Origin: JAFGOG01 sp034429215
GTDB lineage: Bacteria; Chloroflexota; Anaerolineae; JAAYZQ01
Assembly (NCBI GenBank): GCA_034429215.1
Contig: DAOUGI010000067.1
Span: forward strand, 1 to 7,497
Direction of reading: 5' to 3'
Length of the DNA: 7,497 bases
The notes beneath the pieces are model-generated. The model saw nothing but the letters and a program-made list of their open reading frames with translations. It made no database searches and had not been told where the DNA came from. The stretch's first letter is position 1, and each line of letters begins with the position of its first letter. The translations under genes were made by a program, and so were the position numbers. This document shows, piece after piece, positions 5,294 through 7,497 of this stretch.

Positions 5294-6460
5294 ATGGATT
5301 CTGGGGTGAAAGTTGAGGAGCGGATTGCGGAGGCGATAGCCAGTCCGGCTCGGTTGCGCGCCTACCTGGAGCGGCATTATGGCCGGCTCAAGGCAGGCGC
5401 TCCGTCGTCGTGGGAGCGGGTAGAGACGGCGCTGGCCCACCGCCAGCCTGACCGGGTGCCGTTCGACTTTTGGGCCGTGCCCGAGGTGGTGCAGCGTCTG
5501 CGCGAGGCGCTAGATGCCGACGACGAGGAGGTGCTGCGCCTGCTGGGCGTCGACTGCCGGATGGTGACGACCCGCTACGTGGGCAGCAAAGCCCGCGAGC
5601 TGCCCGACGGCACCTTCATCGACCCGTGGGGCACCCACCGGCGGCACGTGGCCAACGAGTTCGGCGTCTATGACGAATATGCCAGCTTCCCCCTGGCCGG
5701 GGCTGAGACGGCCGCCGACGTGCTGAGCTGGGAGTGGGCCAGCCCGGACGATTGGGACGTGTCGGGTGTCCGCGCGCAGTGCGAACAGCTCAATGCCGGC
5801 GGGCGCCATCACCTCCGCTACGAGGTGGGTGGCATCTTTGAATGGTCGTGGGCGCTGCGCGGCTTTGAGCGCTTCCTGCTAGACCTTGTCGACAAGCCGG
5901 AGGTGGCCTGTGCCATCATGGACCGCTTCACAGATGTCTATATCGAGAACACGCGGCGGGTGATCGAGGCGGCAGGCGGCCTGCTGGACATGGTCTATAC
6001 TTACGATGACGTGGGGATCCAGGGCGGGCTGCTCATGTCGACCCGGATGTGGCGCAAGTATATCCTCCCCCGTCACCAGCGGCTGAACGCTGCCATCCGC
6101 TCCGCCGGCCACCCGGTCAAGATCATCTACCACTCTTGTGGGGCGGTCCATCCGCTGATCGGGCCGTTTGTCGATGAGATGGGCATCGACGTGCTAAACC
6201 CGCTGCAGCCCCGTGCGGCAGGCATGGACATGGCGCGGATCAAGGCCGAATTCGGCGACCGGCTGTCGTTCCACGGCGCGATCGACATCCAGCACACGCT
6301 GCCGCACGGCACGCCGGCCGAGGTGCAGGCCGAAGTCCGGGAGCGGTGCGCGCTGCTGGGGCGTGGTGGGGGCTATATCTGCACATCGGCGCACTATATC
6401 CAGGCCGACACCCCGCTGGAGAACATCGTGGCAATGTACACGACGCCGCGAGAGATCTAG
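5294..6460 (+). CDS. Uroporphyrinogen decarboxylase (URO-D) fold family protein
   Basis: This 388-residue soluble protein belongs to the URO-D/MtaA-like superfamily, which includes haem-pathway decarboxylases and corrinoid-dependent methyltransferases. Recognisable parts are RVETALAHRQPDRVPFDFW (42-60), the acidic pair in MVYTYDDVGIQGG (233-245), KIIYHSCGAVHPLIGPF (276-292), LSFHGAIDIQ (324-333) and YICTSAHYIQADTPLENIVAMY (two parts, 361-372 and 373-382). H280 and C282, with C363 as a possible third ligand, resemble the His-X-Cys...Cys zinc site of methyltransferases such as MtaA. True HemE is about 340-350 residues with an N-terminal RPVWxMRQAGR motif that is absent here, so haem synthesis is unlikely. 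No corrinoid protein gene is nearby, and the substrate is unknown. ATG at 5294 follows GAGGAG; the stop is TAG at 6458-6460. Confidence 0.88.
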   Translation: MDSGVKVEERIAEAIASPARLRAYLERHYGRLKAGAPSSWERVETALAHRQPDRVPFDFWAVPEVVQRLREALDADDEEVLRLLGVDCRMVTTRYVGSKARELPDGTFIDPWGTHRRHVANEFGVYDEYASFPLAGAETAADVLSWEWASPDDWDVSGVRAQCEQLNAGGRHHLRYEVGGIFEWSWALRGFERFLLDLVDKPEVACAIMDRFTDVYIENTRRVIEAAGGLLDMVYTYDDVGIQGGLLMSTRMWRKYILPRHQRLNAAIRSAGHPVKIIYHSCGAVHPLIGPFVDEMGIDVLNPLQPRAAGMDMARIKAEFGDRLSFHGAIDIQHTLPHGTPAEVQAEVRERCALLGRGGGYICTSAHYIQADTPLENIVAMYTTPREI

Positions 6461-6479
6461 CCGGCTATCAGCTTTCCAC

Positions 6480-6514
6480 AAGGCTGTCGATGCTTTCCAG
6501 GCATCGACAGCCTT
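6480..6514. terminator. Palindromic, probably bidirectional terminator between convergent genes
   Basis: A perfect 14-bp inverted repeat (6480-6493 and 6501-6514) encloses the loop TTTCCAG. On the + strand it is followed by ATTCTT, a modest U-rich tail, so it should end URO-D gene transcripts. On the minus strand the tail is not U-rich. The right arm overlaps the last two bases of the amidase stop codon (6513-6515, minus strand). Confidence 0.75.
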
Positions 6515-7316
6515 ATTCTTCCAGGAAGCAGGCGATGCCCCGGGCGATCCCCTGAGCCACCTCGTAACTGTGCTCGGTCAGCAGTTCCCGGTCGGCGGCC
6601 ATAAAGCCCAGCTCGATGATGGCCCCCGGCGTGGCGGGATCGATCTCCTTGAAGGCATGATAGCTGGTCATGTCAAAGGTGATGCTGTCCTTGTGGAAAG
6701 TCAACCCGGTTGCTTCGCCGTACTCGCGGATCAGGCAGTTGACCAGCCGGTCTTCGATCTCTGGGATGGAGCTCTTGGCAAGTCGGGCCACTTTAAAGCC
6801 GGAAGCCTCGGGGACTTCACACGAGTCGGTGTGGATGGAGACCAAGGCATCGGCCCGGTAGCGAGGCAGCCTGTCGTCGTATTCGGCCAGGAGCTCGGCG
6901 TCGTAGCCTTCGTATTGCAGGATGGCCACCACCCGGCTCGCCACGTCGAGGTTGATGCTGGCCTCTTCCAGGCCATCGGGACAAACTGCACCCGAATCGT
7001 TCTGCCAGTGACCGGCGACGATACCCACCTTTTTGCTGGCATTCGCAGAGGTCACACTGGGAGTAGCGGCGTTCTTGGGCGTTCGCGTTGGGCGAGGGGT
7101 GCGGGTAGGCTTGGGGGTGCGGGTAGGGCGCAGGGTGCGGGTGGGGTTCGGTGTTGGTGGAGGGCCGCTGGGTGAGGGTGTGGCTTTGGGCAAGCCTGGA
7201 GCACCCAGGGCTAACCAGGTGACGTAAGCGGCGCCCATTGCCAGGGCGACAAAGAAGAGTCTGGTGGCCCATGCGCGCCCGGTCGGTGATCTCTTGACCA
7301 CTTGTTCTTCTTTCAT
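6513..7316 (-). CDS. Membrane-anchored N-acetylmuramoyl-L-alanine amidase (Amidase_3)
   Basis: This 267-residue protein should cleave the bond between N-acetylmuramic acid and L-alanine in peptidoglycan, outside the membrane. The order is a short basic cytoplasmic tail (1-16), one membrane span (about 17-38), a Pro/Thr/Arg/Lys-rich linker (39-95) with four hexamers of PTRTP(K/R) type at 58-81, and the catalytic domain (96-267). Expected Amidase_3 zinc ligands are H103 in VAGHW, E118 in the EEASINLD stretch and H162 in VSIHTD; the catalytic Glu is E235 in IIELGF. ATG at 7316 is chosen because the hydrophobic anchor follows directly and the frame upstream runs through promoter DNA. Its ribosome binding site is weak (AGG, two bases before ATG). 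The gene converges on the URO-D gene and diverges from promoters pointing out of the window. Confidence 0.9.
   Translation of the reverse strand: MKEEQVVKRSPTGRAWATRLFFVALAMGAAYVTWLALGAPGLPKATPSPSGPPPTPNPTRTLRPTRTPKPTRTPRPTRTPKNAATPSVTSANASKKVGIVAGHWQNDSGAVCPDGLEEASINLDVASRVVAILQYEGYDAELLAEYDDRLPRYRADALVSIHTDSCEVPEASGFKVARLAKSSIPEIEDRLVNCLIREYGEATGLTFHKDSITFDMTSYHAFKEIDPATPGAIIELGFMAADRELLTEHSYEVAQGIARGIACFLEE
7074..7145 (-). repeat. 18-bp tandem repeat encoding PTRTP(K/R) hexamers in the amidase linker
   Basis: Four tandem 18-bp units encode residues 58-81 as PTRTLR, PTRTPK, PTRTPR, PTRTPK. The units differ at several positions, so the array is old or selected at the protein level. The charged, extended linker probably spans the wall space between membrane and peptidoglycan. 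Confidence 0.85.
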
Positions 7317-7326
7317 AACCTGGCGG

Positions 7327-7355
7327 ATAATAACGCCAAATTGACAAATGGGCAA
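7327..7355 (-). promoter_or_regulatory. Proximal amidase promoter (TTGCCC-17-TATTAT)
   Basis: On the minus strand TTGCCC (7355-7350) and TATTAT (7332-7327) are separated by exactly 17 bases. The expected start site is about 7320-7321, only four or five bases before ATG 7316, which would give an almost leaderless mRNA. TGGCG (7321-7325) and CGCCA (7334-7338) also form a small hairpin around the -10 region. Confidence 0.5.
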
Positions 7356-7388
7356 ATCAAGATCGACTGCTGTCGGCTGGCGGCCCAG

Positions 7389-7417
7389 TTGCCCGCAACC
7401 CCAATCGATGCTATAAT
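7389..7417 (+). promoter_or_regulatory. Rightward extended -10 promoter (TTGCCC-17-TGC-TATAAT)
   Basis: TTGCCC (7389-7394), a 17-base spacer, and a perfect TATAAT (7412-7417) preceded by TGC, an extended -10. A start near 7424 is expected. No gene follows within the window, so it presumably serves one beyond 7497. Confidence 0.55.
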
Positions 7418-7441
7418 AACCCAAGTTGCCACCTTGGGCAA
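7413..7441 (-). promoter_or_regulatory. Distal amidase promoter (TTGCCC-17-TATTAT)
   Basis: On the minus strand TTGCCC (7441-7436) and TATTAT (7418-7413) are separated by 17 bases. A start near 7406 would give a leader of about 90 bases. The hexamers are identical to those of the proximal promoter, and the -10 overlaps that of the + strand promoter at 7389-7417. Confidence 0.5.
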
Positions 7442-7446
7442 TCGGA

Positions 7447-7475
7447 TTGAAAGTCCATGGATTCTCCGCTATAGT
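7447..7475 (+). promoter_or_regulatory. Second rightward promoter candidate (TTGAAA-17-TATAGT)
   Basis: TTGAAA (7447-7452) and TATAGT (7470-7475) each match the sigma-70 consensus at five of six positions and are spaced by 17 bases. It lies downstream of the first rightward promoter, in tandem. Confidence 0.45.
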
Positions 7476-7497
7476 TGTAGGTGACCAAACCATCAAC

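Noticed and set aside
4664..5440. Minus-strand open frame of 258 codons across the permease 2 end, terminator and URO-D gene start
   Set aside because: It crosses three unrelated features, is rich in Arg/His/Gln/Pro as expected for the shadow of GC-rich genes, and has no recognisable domain.
7317..7496. Upstream extension of the amidase frame by 60 codons on the minus strand
   Set aside because: It runs through all the promoter elements, and the residues do not look like a signal or domain. The membrane anchor directly follows ATG 7316.

Overview
The window comes from a moderately GC-rich bacterial genome, most likely a member of the Chloroflexota (Anaerolineae-like). This is inferred from codon use, from the Pro/Thr/Arg repeat linker of the membrane-anchored amidase (a style common in that group), and from the general look of the BMP-type transporter proteins. 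It is not proven by a marker gene.

Positions 1-5194 hold the downstream part of a BMP-family (PnrA/NupN-like) nucleoside-type ABC importer operon on the + strand. The layout is the 3' end of the substrate-binding protein gene (1-363), a 165-bp structured gap (364-528), a fused two-domain ATPase (529-2391), permease 1 (2384-3916, TTG start overlapping the ATPase stop) and permease 2 (3920-5194). The binding protein would capture the ligand outside the cell, the two BPD_transp_2 permeases would form the channel, and the double ATPase would drive it. The gap holds a strong stem-loop, a second long inverted repeat and a run of degenerate heptamers that ends in the ATPase ribosome binding site.

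The main oddity is the ATPase. Its first nucleotide-binding domain is split by about 110 residues containing four predicted membrane helices, placed between the Q-loop and the signature motif. That is the helical subdomain, which faces the membrane in ABC importers. Both permeases also carry about 115 extra N-terminal residues rich in hydrophobic helices. The whole importer therefore appears remodelled with additional membrane segments.

Positions 5195-5293 contain a triplicated 10-bp repeat and a strong intrinsic terminator, whose U-tract ends right at the ribosome binding site of the next gene. That gene (5294-6460) encodes a uroporphyrinogen-decarboxylase-fold protein of unknown substrate. 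A long palindrome (6480-6514) separates it from a convergent minus-strand gene (6513-7316) for a membrane-anchored Amidase_3 cell-wall hydrolase.

The last 181 bp (7317-7497) hold no gene but are dense in promoter-like elements: two for the amidase and two pointing right, out of the window. One minus and one plus promoter share a single AT-rich core in near mirror symmetry. No tRNA, rRNA, CRISPR array or transposase is visible.
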